From Plotosus lineatus (lineage: Eukaryota > Chordata > Actinopteri > Siluriformes > Plotosidae), in assembly GCA_024760905.1 (NCBI GenBank), contig CM045734.1, forward strand, positions 37,309,564-37,373,563: 64,000 nt of DNA, written 5' to 3'. Shown in pieces: positions 1 to 11,600 of this stretch (position 1 is the first letter of the stretch; each line of letters opens with the position of its first letter). The position numbers and the translations under genes are program-made. Under the pieces are notes generated by a model that searched no databases, was not told the DNA's origin, and saw nothing but the letters and a program-made list of their open reading frames with translations.

Positions 1-119
1 TCTGATTTTATGTACTGTGGTGTAGAACGTTTATCGTTTTGTTTTGTTTATCCAATTTATTACATTTCATGTTATTTTATGTTCTTTTTGTTATGGGCTG
101 TGTTTTGGGGGGACTTCGA

Positions 120-470
120 TTTTGACGGCTGTTCTCTAACTCAAACTGTGTTCTCAAACTCAAACTTTTGACAGCTGAGGGGCGTGGCTGAGCTGCTCCA
201 TGGCTCACACCTGAATTTCACTGTTCTCATCTACTCTCAATAAACACAAGCATGCTCACCTCTGCGACAGAGGATTAACTCACATCACGTCCCTGCTTGT
301 TTGTACTGTAATGCTCTCTAACTCTAAAACTTTGTTTTCTGCCCGCTCTGGCTGAGGGGCGTGGCTGAGCTGCTCGGGCTGAATGCAATTCATACTTGAA
401 TTCAGTCCTACTCCCTATAAACACAAACCGCATGCTTACCTCAGTTGAAGCGCACTGCTTAAGTGTTTGA
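120..470. repeat. Two-unit degenerate direct repeat of about 175 bp
   Basis: CTGAGGGGCGTGGCTGAGCT recurs about 175 bp apart (near 175 and 350). In both units it is preceded by a CTCTAACTC...AAACT block and followed by TATAAACACAA/CAATAAACACAA and GCATGCTCACCTC/GCATGCTTACCTC. It could be an element end or LTR-like sequence, but I cannot name it. Confidence 0.6.
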
Positions 471-502
471 ATAATAAATCAACTCTGCCATCTATGTACG
501 AG

Positions 503-1475
503 AGAATGTATGAGAGATGTAAATGTATGAGAGATGTAAGACAGTGGTGAGGTGTGCTGTCGGTGTGACAGAAGAGTTCAAGGTGGAGGTGGGACTGCAT
601 CAAGGGTCAGCTCTCAGCCCCTTCTTGTTTGCTATGGTGATGGACAGGCTAACAGACGAGGTTAGACAAGAATCTCCATGGACTATGATGTTTGCAGATG
701 ACATCGTGATCTGTAGTGAGAGCAGAGACCAAGTGGAGGAAAATCTAGAGAGGTGGAGGTATGCCCTGGAAAGGAGGGGATTGAAGGTTAGTCTTAGTAA
801 GACAGAATACATGTGTGTGAACGACAAGGACCCAAGAGGAACTTTGAGGTTACAGGGGGCAGAGATAAAGAAGATGGAGGATTTTAAGTACTTAGGCTCA
901 ACAATCCAGAGCAATGGAGAGTGTGGAAAAGAGGTGAAGAAGCGCGTGCAGGCAGGTTGGAATGGATGGAGAAAAGTGTCCGGTGTGATGTGTGATAGGA
1001 GAGTCTCGGCAAGAATGAAGGGAAAAGTGTACAAGACGGTGATGAGGCCAGCAATGTTGTATGGGTTAGAGGCAGTGGCCCTGGGGAAAAGAGAGGTGTC
1101 AGAGTGGGAGGTAGCAGAGATGAAAATGTTGAGGTTCTCTTTGGGAGTACTTGAGGATGGATAGGATCAGAAATGAGTACATCAGAGGGACAGCACATGT
1201 TAGATGTTTTGGAGACAAAGTCAGAGAGGCTAGATTGAGATGGTTTGGACATGTACAGAGGAGGGATAGTGAGTATATTGGTCGTAGGATGCTGAGGTTG
1301 GAACTACCAGGCAAAAGGCCCAGAGGAAGACCAAAGAGAAGATTTATGGTTGCGGTGAAGGCGGACATGAAGGTCGTTGGAGTAAGAGTAGAAGATGCAG
1401 AGGATAGGGAGAGATGGAGGCAGATCAGTTGCTGTGGCGACCCCTGAAGGGAACAGCCGAAAGGAAAAGAAGAAG
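503..1475 (+). pseudogene. LINE reverse transcriptase 3' part, RTE-like, frameshifted
   Basis: The translation contains GLHQGSALSPFLFAMVMDRL, then FADDIVICSESRDQ (the FADD catalytic box) and DFKYLGSTIQSNGECGKEVK. It ends with the C-terminal RIRNEY...RWFGHVQRRDSEYIGRRML and RPRGRPKRRF. This is the fingers-palm-thumb end of a non-LTR reverse transcriptase that I assign to the RTE clade. A single-base frame change near 1145-1165 splits it into two frames, so the copy is dead. The 5' part is missing. It ends with an A-rich GAAAAGAAGAAG tail near 1475, typical of LINE 3' ends. Confidence 0.8.
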
Positions 1476-1799
1476 CCATCTCACGCTGCCACACAAATAA
1501 TGAAATATCCCTCTAGTGGGCATTTTTGAAAACTACAGTGCTGTATGTTTTAAGGAAAATGGTTCTTTTATATATACAGTATACACACACACTGTATATA
1601 TGTGGTATAATGTTTGTATTTTATTATCAATAAATATCACAGTAAAAAATTAAGCTTTTCTTAATCAGTACTACATTTTACTACATTAATACTGTATTAA
1701 TGAGTAAGACTGTCTAAATAATGTGTTTAAGAAGCATATTTTAGTGCATGCATGTAATAGATACAAAGTATTTTACTTCAGGTTGATCAATCGAGCATG

Positions 1800-1881
1800 T
1801 AATATGATACATGGGCGTGGATTATCTTCATTCACAGAAGGGGCCGGAACCAAACGCCCGCGAATAACGAGGGCCTACTGT
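1800..1881 (-). mobile_element. Solo right end of a pogo-like TIR element
   Basis: GCGAATAACGAGGGCCTACTG followed by TA is, inverted, CAGTAGGCCCTCGTTATTCG, a Tigger-style end. No matching left end was found upstream, so only a fragment remains. Confidence 0.4.
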
Positions 1882-2064
1882 ACATGATTATTGGTGCGAT
1901 CTGAACCACTCATTTCTTAACAAAAAAATATTTGGGTATATTACAGTACAGCGATCCTTCATTTTCCGTGGTTAATGGGGACCGAGACCCCCCGCGACCG
2001 CCGATTTCCATGAAGTAGCATCGACCCCTCTCAATGGTGTATACATACATGTATATGTGTATAT

Positions 2065-2330
2065 GTCTGTCTTCCTTTCGGCTTTTTCCCCCTTTTTTTT
2101 TACTCGGGAGTCGCCACAGCGAATCGTTTGATTCACACGTTTGATTTGGCAGAGGGTTTATTTTTTACGTCGGATGCCCTTCCTGTCACAACCCTTTTTA
2201 GCAAGGGACAGAAACACGCTGACGACTTTGCAGCCTACTCTTTACGAAATTCAGCAATGGTTCTTTTACATGCCTCTCACCATAGACAGTGAGAGACATG
2301 GCCCGCCTTTGATAACTCAGTTAGCTGCAC
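2065..2330 (-). mobile_element. Composite LINE/SINE fragment inserted in element D
   Basis: The first part (TTTCGGCTTTTTCCCC to CGGATGCCCTTCCTGTC) resembles the RTE-like LINE leader also seen at 59700-59790. The second part (ACACGCTGACGACTTTGCAG to GTTAGCTGCAC) is the middle of the SINE family at 47794-48138. Fifteen-base direct repeats flank the whole. Confidence 0.65.
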
Positions 2331-2591
2331 TGTATATGTGTATATAATATCAATAAATACATATTCAACGCTATAAATGCTTATAATAACAAACATTCAA
2401 ATATAATACACAACATGTAAATAAACTATAAATACACACACACACAGATGCGCACCTCACCTAAAATGTAAGTACAGTAGTTTTGTTGTTGTTATTTTTG
2501 TTTGGTTGTGGGTTTTTTTTTGTATAATTGTCCTTGTTTTGTGGCATTTTCCTTAACTTTTTCCCTATTTTTCCTTATTTTTCGATGAATA

Positions 2592-3103
2592 CAGGGGTCC
2601 CTTGCTACTTCGCGCTTCAAACACGCATAGCGGGTTTTTTTTATTTATGTTTTTTATAAATATTCATTGAATTGAAAAATAAGGAAATTAAGGAAGAACA
2701 GGGGAAAATGTTAAGGAAAATGCCACAGAAACAATTATGAAAAAAAAAACCTAAACCAACACAAAACAAAAAACAACCCAAAATCTCCCATCTAAACTAG
2801 TTACATTGTTGCATCTGCGCGGGTGCGTGCATGCGTGCGCATATGTATGTGTCGTCGTCTTCTCATGCAATACCATCTGTATTTGTGTGTATTTATATTT
2901 TATTTACATCTTACGGATTTTTTTTTAATGTTTATTATTATATGCATTCATCGCATTGAATATGTTTTTAATGATATTATATACACATATACATGTACGT
3001 ATACGTCAGTTAAAAGGGGGGGGGGTGTGATCCTACTTCGCTGATTTTGATGGTTGCGTGGGGATCTCGGTCCCAATTAACCACGGAAAGTGAGGTATCC
3101 CTG
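2592..3103 (+). mobile_element. Family D TIR element nested in another D copy
   Basis: It runs from CAGGGGTCCCTTGCTACTTC to GTGAGGTATCCCTG and is flanked by TA at 2590-2591 and 3104-3105. It is opposite in direction to its host copy. The interior is non-coding: poly(A/T)-rich, an AAACAAAAAACAAC segment, and TATACATGTACGTATACGTCAG with a G run near the right end. Confidence 0.8.
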
Positions 3104-3137
3104 TATTTTTGAAAAACCCGCGATGCACTGAAGCCGC

Positions 3138-3480
3138 GGGCGGCACTGTGGCGTAATGGTTAGTACGTATTCATATCAATGGGTTTGATTCCAGGTCTGG
3201 GCGTTTGTGTGTGGAGTTTGCATGTTCTCCCCGTGCTCGCGTGGGTTTCCTCTGGGTACTCCAGTTTCCTCCCACGGTCCAAAAACATGCACAGTAGGCT
3301 AATTGGCTGTTCTCAATTGCCTGTAGGTTTGCATCATGCAGAAGGCAATGGCAAACCACTGCACCACTTGTTCTTGCCAAGAAAACATCCATGAAGACGA
3401 TAATCAAGGCGTTATCGTTCATGGCAGGTCGCCAAGAGTCGTTCTACGACTCGGAAGGTACCAGGCCAGACCAGACTGAG
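3138..3480 (+). mobile_element. tRNA-derived SINE, family 1
   Basis: The head GGCGGCACTGTGGCGTAATG carries a degenerate A box, and GGTTTGATTCC a B box. The body has the GTGTGGAGTTTGCATGTTCT and GTGGGTTTCCTC blocks common in fish SINEs. GCCGC direct repeats flank it (3133-3137, 3481-3485). Confidence 0.75.
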
Positions 3481-3660
3481 GCCGCAGAAACTGAAGCATG
3501 AAGTGAGGGATCACTGTATTACTTTTTAACAATTTTTTAAAAAACATTTGCTCATTCATTAAACTTTTTAGTGAAAAAACTAGTGGAAACATTTCGCAGA
3601 AATGTTTTCTTTTAACAGCGGTTTATTTCATTTTCCTACCTGTTTTATTGTTCATTGGTG

Positions 3661-3895
3661 TTACAGAGAACCACATCCCACCAAGTTTAGGCAAAGGTGG
3701 GATACACCCTGGACAGCTTAGGACCATCACAGGGCCAACATGTACATTGTATACACCTGAGGAATTAGTCTTATATACATTGTTTTAAGGCTGTGTGAGA
3801 AAACTGAAGCACCCAGAGGAAACTTATGTAAGCACAGAAACACCTTGGCAATGGACTCAGAATGAACCCAGGACCTACTGCCTGTGAAGTACGAA
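3661..3895 (-). mobile_element. tRNA-derived SINE, family 1, degenerate
   Basis: On the minus strand it shows the family 1 order: an altered B-box region near 3870, then the GAAGCACCCAGAGGAAACTT complement, and a tail near 3700 with GATGGTCCTAAGCTGTCCAG. Confidence 0.5.
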
Positions 3896-3945
3896 CTGTG
3901 AATCTAAAATAAAGTTATACAATTCCTTTAGACATTTTAGATACA

Positions 3946-4140
3946 GGGTGGCATAGTGAATAGCATATTCATCTCACATCATGAATGTTCTGGGTTCAAG
4001 CCATGTGCTCAACAGGGGACTATGTGTGTGGAGTTTGGATGTTTTTCCTGTGGTTGTGTGGGGGTCTTGTGGGTACTCTATTTTCCTCCCACTGTCTAAA
4101 GACATGCACATTAGGCTAATTGTCCCTAAGTGTGAGAGTG
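3946..4140 (+). mobile_element. tRNA-derived SINE, family 1, degenerate
   Basis: It runs from GGGTGGCATAGTGAATAGCA through GGGTTCAAGCC to GACATGCACATTAGGCTAAT, following family 1 with many changes, and then enters a TG tract. Confidence 0.65.
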
Positions 4141-4149
4141 AATAGTGGT

Positions 4150-4191
4150 ATGTGTGTGTGCGTGTGTGCGTGGGTGCATGTGTGTGTGTGT

Positions 4192-4236
<45 letters not shown>

Positions 4237-4246
4237 TGCGTGTGTT
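4150..4246. repeat. Imperfect TG microsatellite
   Basis: A TG run with CG and CT interruptions, following a SINE fragment. Confidence 0.9.
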
Positions 4247-7200
4247 TGTAGCAGCTAAACTAAAATTCTCTCCGTTTCTTTAGAGTTAACATTTGCCCTG
4301 ACAGGTTACTGTTTATATGGCTATTTTTGTTTCTGCTCTAATACATGTACAACTCAAAAGTTTGCACTCTCCATGGGTTTCTGGGTGATGGCAAAAAAAA
4401 AAAAAAAGTTTTAAAAAAAGAAAGTTTTGTCACGACCATCACAGTCTCCTGACCTAAGATGAATGATATGATATCTGGCAGAGTTTTCTCTGATATGTCA
4501 AGAAACATTTTGGCAAAGAGTAGTCAGGCAATCTGCTTAAAACAGAGATATCAGGCAGTTGGAGGGGGGCGTGGGGAGTTTACGGCTGAGAAGGATCCAA
4601 ATAAAACACAAAGCCTAGGTATAACATTTACATGGAATATTATTATTATCATCACTGAATATTTTCTGTTCTGTATAATAAACTCTGTAACATCTGTACC
4701 ACCTTGGTTATTTTTATTCTATAACCTCCCTAACTATTCAGGAAGAACATGTCTCTTAAAATACCATAAATATCCACAGCCATACAAATGATTCCTAGTA
4801 CCACAAACAAAAAGCGCATTTATTCTTTGAATGTGTGTCTGTGAAGTATGTTATAATGTGTGAGAAATGTAGTACGCCTCAATAAATCAAAACGTGATAA
4901 AAATTCAAGGTAAATAAACCAGTGTCACTCAATGAAAAATACTGTTTGTACTGATAATGTAGGTGGATTAATTATTCACACGCCTTCCGTCGTAATTTAC
5001 CAAGCTAGAGGAGCCAGTACAGCGGTTCAGGGATAAATATCAGGCAATGTGCTGGCAGATATATAAAGAGTTTATCGCGGTCAATTGAAAACACTCCATC
5101 AAGCATTTGTGGCCCCTGGGAGCCCAAAGAGAGTCCATATCACATGCCTATTTTCATTGCCGGAGGAGGGAACATGCACAGATCGTTATTTCTCTTCTCG
5201 CGGCTCGTCATGTCAATCACACATCAAAAGCTTCAAGGTCATATGTAGGCTATTTACATAAAGCAATTTCTACAAATACCAGCCTCCTGCGCCCCTGACA
5301 AATCTATCATAAACAGCAATTTCTTTGTATTTATTTATTTATTTATTTAACTTTACACATCACATAAATGAGTTTTATGTGACATCCAAAAATTGTTACT
5401 TAGCAAACAATAGCTTTTGTTCCTTTGTCTTGGCTAAAAGGCAAGGGTGCATGCTGCCATAAGCTTCTTATGTAAATACTGCTGGAGGCAGAAACAAAAG
5501 GAGGGTTCAGGAGAGATGGAGGAATTGCTTGGAGTGAACTGATGATGCTTTGTGCTAAAGGGTGAACAAATCTACCAGAGTAATGTGGTTTCAATAGCAG
5601 GGTTAAGTAGGGGCTAGTCTCGATTATTTGAGAGAAGAAGACAATCAGTCGTGATGTGCAAATTGAGCATTTAGCAATCAATGAAGAGGAGAAAAAGGAT
5701 TTTTGAGGGAAAAAATACAAGGTCATGAATCAGTCAGAGAGGGTCTTTTACTGACAGTCACTGTGTGTGTGTACGTGAAAGCGAGAGAGAGAGAGATTCT
5801 CTGCAGACTGGGCTTTCAGCTAGCACTGACACCATCCCAACCCCACTTTGTGACATCCATCTTGGTGGGTTAATACACTTTTTCTCTCCTCCACTATCAG
5901 CAAAGGAAGAACTGTGCTATCTGTGCTTTTAATTCTAACCTTCACCATGACAGGTGCACCGGGAATAGACGCCCAAGCCAGACAACCCATCCGACATGAA
6001 GATATATACTTTCATTTTTTTGCCCCTATCCACTCTCCCCTCCTCTTACTCCTCTTTGAAATGGAAGACATCTCTAGCGTCTCCAGCTGCTCGGGGCATG
6101 GTCCTGCTTTGTATGCGGCGTGTGGATCAGGGGGACCCGGGAGAGCCCAGGCCTGGAAGGCTGATAAGGACTCTCGCCGGAGCACCTCCAGCCCAAACAG
6201 CCTCTTCACAGCCTGTCAGAGCACTGCTGGTCAAAGGGAGGGCTTGTGTTCATGCCAATGTTGGCTGACTCTGGCTTGACCCCTGCAGAGGCTGAAGTCA
6301 AAGACTGGTGCTACTGGCAAAAAGGCAGATTAAGAGGAGAGGAGCACTAATTGGTCAATGTATTGATTCAGTAGAAAAATAAACACTGTTTACTGATCAG
6401 ACTGAGTTGCCTAACATAGTTATGTATGCTAAGAGAGTCTAATCGGCTAAGCAATAGGAGGTCAGACTCAGTGCTTCTCCGTGCAGCGAAGACACTTCGT
6501 CTCTTTAGGATTGAGTTTTACAAGGCAAACACACCGATCAGGAGACTGTTGGGTTTAGTGTTGCACGTCAGAAACATGCCAGGGTCATGCAATCCCACAA
6601 GTGAGAAGCCTCATCATAGCTTTTCATCACATGGCTTACATTTTACTCTAATCTGTACTGTGGTACAGACCCTGAGGATAGCTTAAAACACAGTCAGTGT
6701 TCTGTAAACAAAACCCTGCCAGCAGGAAACACAGCTGCATCAACAACAACAGCAGCAGCCATGACAAAGATGTGTAGATCATCCACATTGTTAGCAAAAT
6801 CTCAGGTACAAAAGTTCACAGGGATGAAGTGTAGGGAGCTGCCAAAGTCGTTTCTCTCCTCGCTTCAAACCTCGTCTGTGAGCGACTCGGAGCCACCCTG
6901 GCACGGGGGAAATCAGCGGGGCAACAAACGCTGCCAGTTCAAAGTGACGTGACCTTTTGATTTTGTCACCTGTCAGGGGCTGGCACGGAGGAGCGGAGAC
7001 ATGTCTGCCAGGCGCAGGAGATTCGACGTCTTGCTGGCGGGAGCGCAAAGCTGGAAGAGGTGGTGGCACTGAGGTGGATTAAAGGCCTGAAAAACCGCTC
7101 CCCTTCTCTTCCTCATCTTCCTCATCCTCCTCTCTTGGCCCTGCCATCACACACACACACACACACACCCCTTTTTTTCTGTTTGCCATCCCAGTCGATT

Positions 7201-7447
7201 CAGCCCACAGCCAGAGCACCAGGCAGAAAGAAGAGTTAACATGGAGCACGATTGAGAGACAGGCTCTCATTTAGTTTCTCTTTATATTTCACTGTGCAGT
7301 GATTGACACTGGAGGTGGGCTTGACAGGCTCCACATTTCCCCCAGAGCAACCCACCTGTACCAGAAGACGGTAAGGAAAAACACAGCCTATCCTTTATTC
7401 ATGAAGCTCCATCCAAGCGGTTTGTTTTTCAAATTACACACACAATG

Positions 7448-7449
<2 letters not shown>

Positions 7450-7485
<36 letters not shown>
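7450..7485. repeat. A homopolymer
   Basis: An unbroken run of about 36 A bases. Confidence 0.9.
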
Positions 7486-7486
<1 letters not shown>

Positions 7487-7939
7487 AGACAAAGCACAGC
7501 TCAAACCAGACAAAATAAAAGAGAGGAAAACTGAAAAACTTTATTCAAATACCTGTTTACCTGAAACAACATACAAAAGTGCAGCTTCGTACTGAGGTGA
7601 TTCAGTGAAATGCATTCTTTTAATCATAACCACATACGATTTGTTCTCAAACAATGTCATATCTATATGATCATGTAAAAAGTGTTTTCTATAGTGCTGC
7701 TCTGTTTCTGGCCACATGGGACATTGGCAGTTTCTACATTGACGTCAGATGAGAAGTTGGACAGGGTGATGGATTGATGACAGACTTCTCCCTGAGATCA
7801 AGCCTCAAAAGAGTCACTGAAGCTTCAGGTCTTACAGCTGACTGTCTACATCACAGTCTTTAAACCAACGCGCAATCCTTTAGTCAGCATCACACTCAAT
7901 TTGAGTGGACTGTGTAATATTTAAAAGCCATAACACAGA

Positions 7940-8297
7940 GGGTGGCATGGTGGCTTCGTGGTCAGTACGTCCATTTCACAGCATGAAGGTCCTGGGTTTC
8001 AGTCCCCAGCTTGGGTGTTTCTATGTTGGTTATCCACGCTCCTCCTTGCCTCGGTTTTTTCCAGGCACTCAAGTTTCCTCTGACAATGCCAAGACATGCA
8101 CATTATGCCAATTGGCTGTTTCGAACTGCCCTTATGTGTCAGTGTGAGTGGTTGTGTATATGTTGGCCTTACAATGGTCTGAACTGTTCAGGATGAATGT
8201 TGCCTTCACTACATGATGGCTGTGGTAGGCTCCAGCACCCCTGTGACCCTAGTAGGATTAAGGGGCTGAAAACATGAGTGAGTGAAAGTGAATGAAT
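7940..8297 (+). mobile_element. tRNA-derived SINE, family 1, with 3' tail
   Basis: The head GGTGGCATGGTGGCTTCGTG and GGGTTTCAGTCC are followed by the family body. The tail has GTAGGCTCCAGCACCCCTGT, GACCCTAGTAGGATTAAG and a GTGAGTGAAAGTGAATGAAT end. Confidence 0.7.
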
Positions 8298-10833
8298 ATT
8301 ACAGAAATATGCCCTTAAATAAAGAATAAAAATATGTAAAACTTCCTTGTGGCACCGTTGGACACTGTCTTGAATATATTTGTCATATGCAAATATAGAA
8401 ATCCTTTGTTTCACAAAAACTTGTGAAAGTGTGAGAAACATGACGGCATCTACCTCATAATTCTATACACGCTTCATTTCAATTACATGAAAAACAGCCA
8501 GAAATAAGACACAAAAGAGAGACAAAAGTAGGAGGAGTACATTATCCTTGCCCTCAAACCACTGACAAGGTTAGAAAGAAGTACCTTAAAATGCTTAATT
8601 GCATACAGGCTGGTGAAAGAGATGTCACTATGTTTCTCCAGCTCTGGCAGAATTTGCTATAATTAACACCTTTGAAACATCTGGTAAAGTGTTTTCCGGG
8701 CCAGTGGATTCAGCAGCGTGGGTCTTTCAAGGGCCCGCCACGGGCCCTGCTCCTCTCAATTCCAACTGAGCTGTCCAACGCTTGACTGAGCCCAAGTGGT
8801 CGTTATAGAGCCCCACCAAATCCTTGCAGGTCTCCAAACAAACTGAACTGGAAGCTGAGGGGTGGAGAGGAGGTCAGTGAAGGCACTGAGATCACTGGCT
8901 CTCTACAGGAAATCGGAAAGACACTGACAGGTAATGTCAGCCTGGTTTGGGTTGCCATGTTGTGGCTTCGTAAACTGTATAGTTATTGCACTTCCAACCA
9001 TCACCAGTAGGAGACTCCTTTATCACATTTGTAATACAGTATAATGGAAAAACCATGTGTATAGAGATAATGTTGTCGTTTATGATGATTGTTACAAATC
9101 AACAGGGTTGGTCTACATTTGTTCTTAAATGGGTCTCCATGATTGACAGACCTGGTCTATTTTTGTTCTGATGATCGACAGGCTCGGTTCAGAAGTCATG
9201 ATCTGTCTGACTTGCATCCAAAGGTGGTGGCACCCCCTCTGAAACCCTAATTCATGTCATGATATCTATTGACTATGGCTTGGACATTTCTCTCTAAGGA
9301 ACCAAAGGAAACTACTTATACAGTTCTCAGACCTGCTAAACATCTTCTATTTGGAAACACCAGTTTGAGGGTATACTCTGGTGTTTAGAGCATAGCCTTC
9401 CCAGATGGTAAAAAGAGCTTTTAACAATAACAGGCTCTGACAGAGAGGTCAGGTAATTGGTGGAGGGGTGGCATGGAGAGCACAGAAAAAGAATACGAGA
9501 GTCAGGGGTCAGGTGACTACAGGTTAAGAGTTGAGCTAGCATGTCAACCCTTGAGCTAACAACCCTCTTCAATTAAATGACAACTGAAAATGGAATATTT
9601 ATTTCTGAATAAATTGTGGTTATATATGATAAAAAACATACTCTGCTGCTACGTAAGTCTTCCTCTTGGCTTACGGCTGAGTAGTCGTGTCTTCCAAAGA
9701 GAACGAGCTTTTTACAGGCTTTTGAAAAATCATAACTTTGTAAATGTTGACATTTCGCGAAGAGCAATGGTTTAATTTTACATGTTGTTTAAGGCAACTG
9801 GCAGTGGCTACGTTTTTCCATCTTTCTCGTTTCCTGATTGTGTCTGCTCCATGACTTTAGTTTCATGAAGCGGAAACCACACTGAGGAAACCACATAACT
9901 AGAAGTTAATTCCATGGTGCATTTATAAGACTAAGAAAAGCTGTTGAACATAAAAATGAAAGACCCCATTATACCTATATATGAGAAATGATGTATCTTT
10001 ATCTACTTATACTGAGTTTCGGCGTATGTTTATCTTCATAGCCACATTTTTAATAGCTTGTATTTATTACAACATGGACATATTACAGTGGTATTGGAAT
10101 CAGCTAAATACACTCGCACACAAACAAAACAGTAGGGGGTAGTCGTAAAATACTAGGGAAAAGATTTACACAGCGTGCATCAACAGCCCTTCTAAATGAA
10201 GAATTATGGTATGCTGACTAATTCAAAGATGCAATTGGTTTTGGTTAAAGTTGGAACAATATGAAGGATTCCTAGTGGGAAGAAGCAGAAAATGCAGTAA
10301 GGGGATAAGTGATGAAATCTCACGACGGTTTGTTGACTGAGAAAATGCATCTCACCTCTGCAATCATCAGATATGAGAACATGCCATCTAGCCGGCGGCA
10401 TGCAACTGTCACACCAAACGTACACGTACACATAGTTATACTCAGTGTAACTTTCAATATGAGTGCATTCTCATTCATATTCATGTAAAGGGACATAATA
10501 TCCCACCCAGGTGCTTATACAGATATATCTGGATATCACAGCAGCCTATCAGCAAGCCTTCCAGGCTGGGCAGCTCTTTAACTCTCAGTGAGAGGCAGGC
10601 TGGCCCGCGCAGAATAGCAGCCTGCACGTATGTGTCAGTGGTTTTCGTAGAGTTAGACAGAGTGCTATTTGAAATTATATCCTGCCAACCTCCAGGAGCT
10701 TGGCACTGCTACTCAAGTGACAGAAACATGAATGACAAAGTTTATAGGGGAATATTTTGAAAGCTCGTCACTTAACTGAGCTTCAGACTGGTCTTTAAAT
10801 GGGACAAATAAAAAGATAAATAAATAAAAAAAT

Positions 10834-10840
<7 letters not shown>

Positions 10841-10886
<46 letters not shown>
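10841..10886. repeat. TA microsatellite beside the exon 13 copy
   Basis: A pure TA run ending directly at the duplicated exon fragment. Confidence 0.9.
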
Positions 10887-10887
<1 letters not shown>

Positions 10888-10889
<2 letters not shown>

Positions 10890-10940
10890 GGGTTCTTATA
10901 AGGAAGGCACAGATGCTCCTCTGAGGAGACTCACTCGAAG

Positions 10941-10942
<2 letters not shown>
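10888..10942 (-). pseudogene. Partial, broken duplicate of mctp1 exon 13 with its donor site
   Basis: About 55 nt match the 3' part of exon 13 plus its donor (20321-20377) almost exactly. The shared core, with rare differences, spans the codons for the EWESPQRSICAFL region. Three changes disable the copy. The donor GTAAGA has become ATAAGA, a two-base loss shifts the frame, and the shift creates a TGA right after the glutamate codon. The copy sits between a TA tract on its left and a GCGCGC/CA tract on its right. It lies about 9.4 kb downstream of the true exon on the same strand. Confidence 0.85.

Positions 10943-10972
<30 letters not shown>
10941..10972. repeat. GC/CA alternating tract beside the exon 13 copy
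   Basis: GCGCGCGCA followed by a CA run, starting directly after the duplicated exon fragment. Confidence 0.9.
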
Positions 10973-11312
10973 GGCTAGAACGAGACAATTATGGACAGTT
11001 GTACCGTTGACAAATAACAATGCAGAGGTAAACGTAAGTAAATATGCTGAATATTAGATTCCACACTATTTATATCACTCTTTAAATTTAAGCAAATTTA
11101 CCTTATTGACCATATTAATGATTTTGCATGCTATTTTCAGAAAATACTTGACTCGATTTCATTTAAAATTGAATAGTATGTTTCACACACTGTTATTAAG
11201 CAATAGAGAGATAAACGTATTAGAAAAATTCATGTACATTTTTTAATTGAACTTTCAATAAATTCTAATAATTTTCATCAGGAGGGCAAAACATATTGCA
11301 TTGAATTAAAAA

Positions 11313-11459
<147 letters not shown>

Positions 11460-11534
11460 TAAGCAAAACAGAATTGGGCTCGTATTGTTGCATCACAGTG
11501 TTCAAATATAATTAATATAATAGGTATGTACATT

Positions 11535-11536
<2 letters not shown>

Positions 11537-11598
<62 letters not shown>
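11537..11598. repeat. CA microsatellite
   Basis: A pure CA run of about 31 units. Confidence 0.9.

Positions 11599-11600
<2 letters not shown>

Larger units (their letters stand above)
1949..3516 (-). mobile_element. TA-flanked TIR transposon (family D), itself hit by three insertions
   Basis: The ends are CAGCGATCCTTCATTTTCCG at 1949 and, inverted, CAGTGATCCCTCACTTCATG at 3516. Both are flanked by TA. Three later insertions can be cut out exactly: 2065-2330 (15-bp direct repeats 2050-2064 and 2331-2345), a second D copy 2592-3103 (TA repeats), and a SINE 3138-3480 (GCCGC repeats). Removing them restores sequence collinear with the other D copies. TA duplication and CAG ends fit the Tc1/pogo (Tigger) group. 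No transposase is encoded. Confidence 0.8.

Noticed and set aside
5914..6279. A 121-codon plus-strand ORF with a hydrophobic start resembling a signal peptide
   Set aside because: The region lies in mctp1 intron 14. The rest of the translation is low-information, and two other frames across it are also open.
7079..7270. A minus-strand acidic peptide (EEDEEDEEEKG) that resembles the acidic linker expected after mctp1 exon 14
   Set aside because: No phase-0 acceptor with a proper context precedes it, no good donor follows it, and the acidity comes from a simple GAG/GAT-rich stretch.
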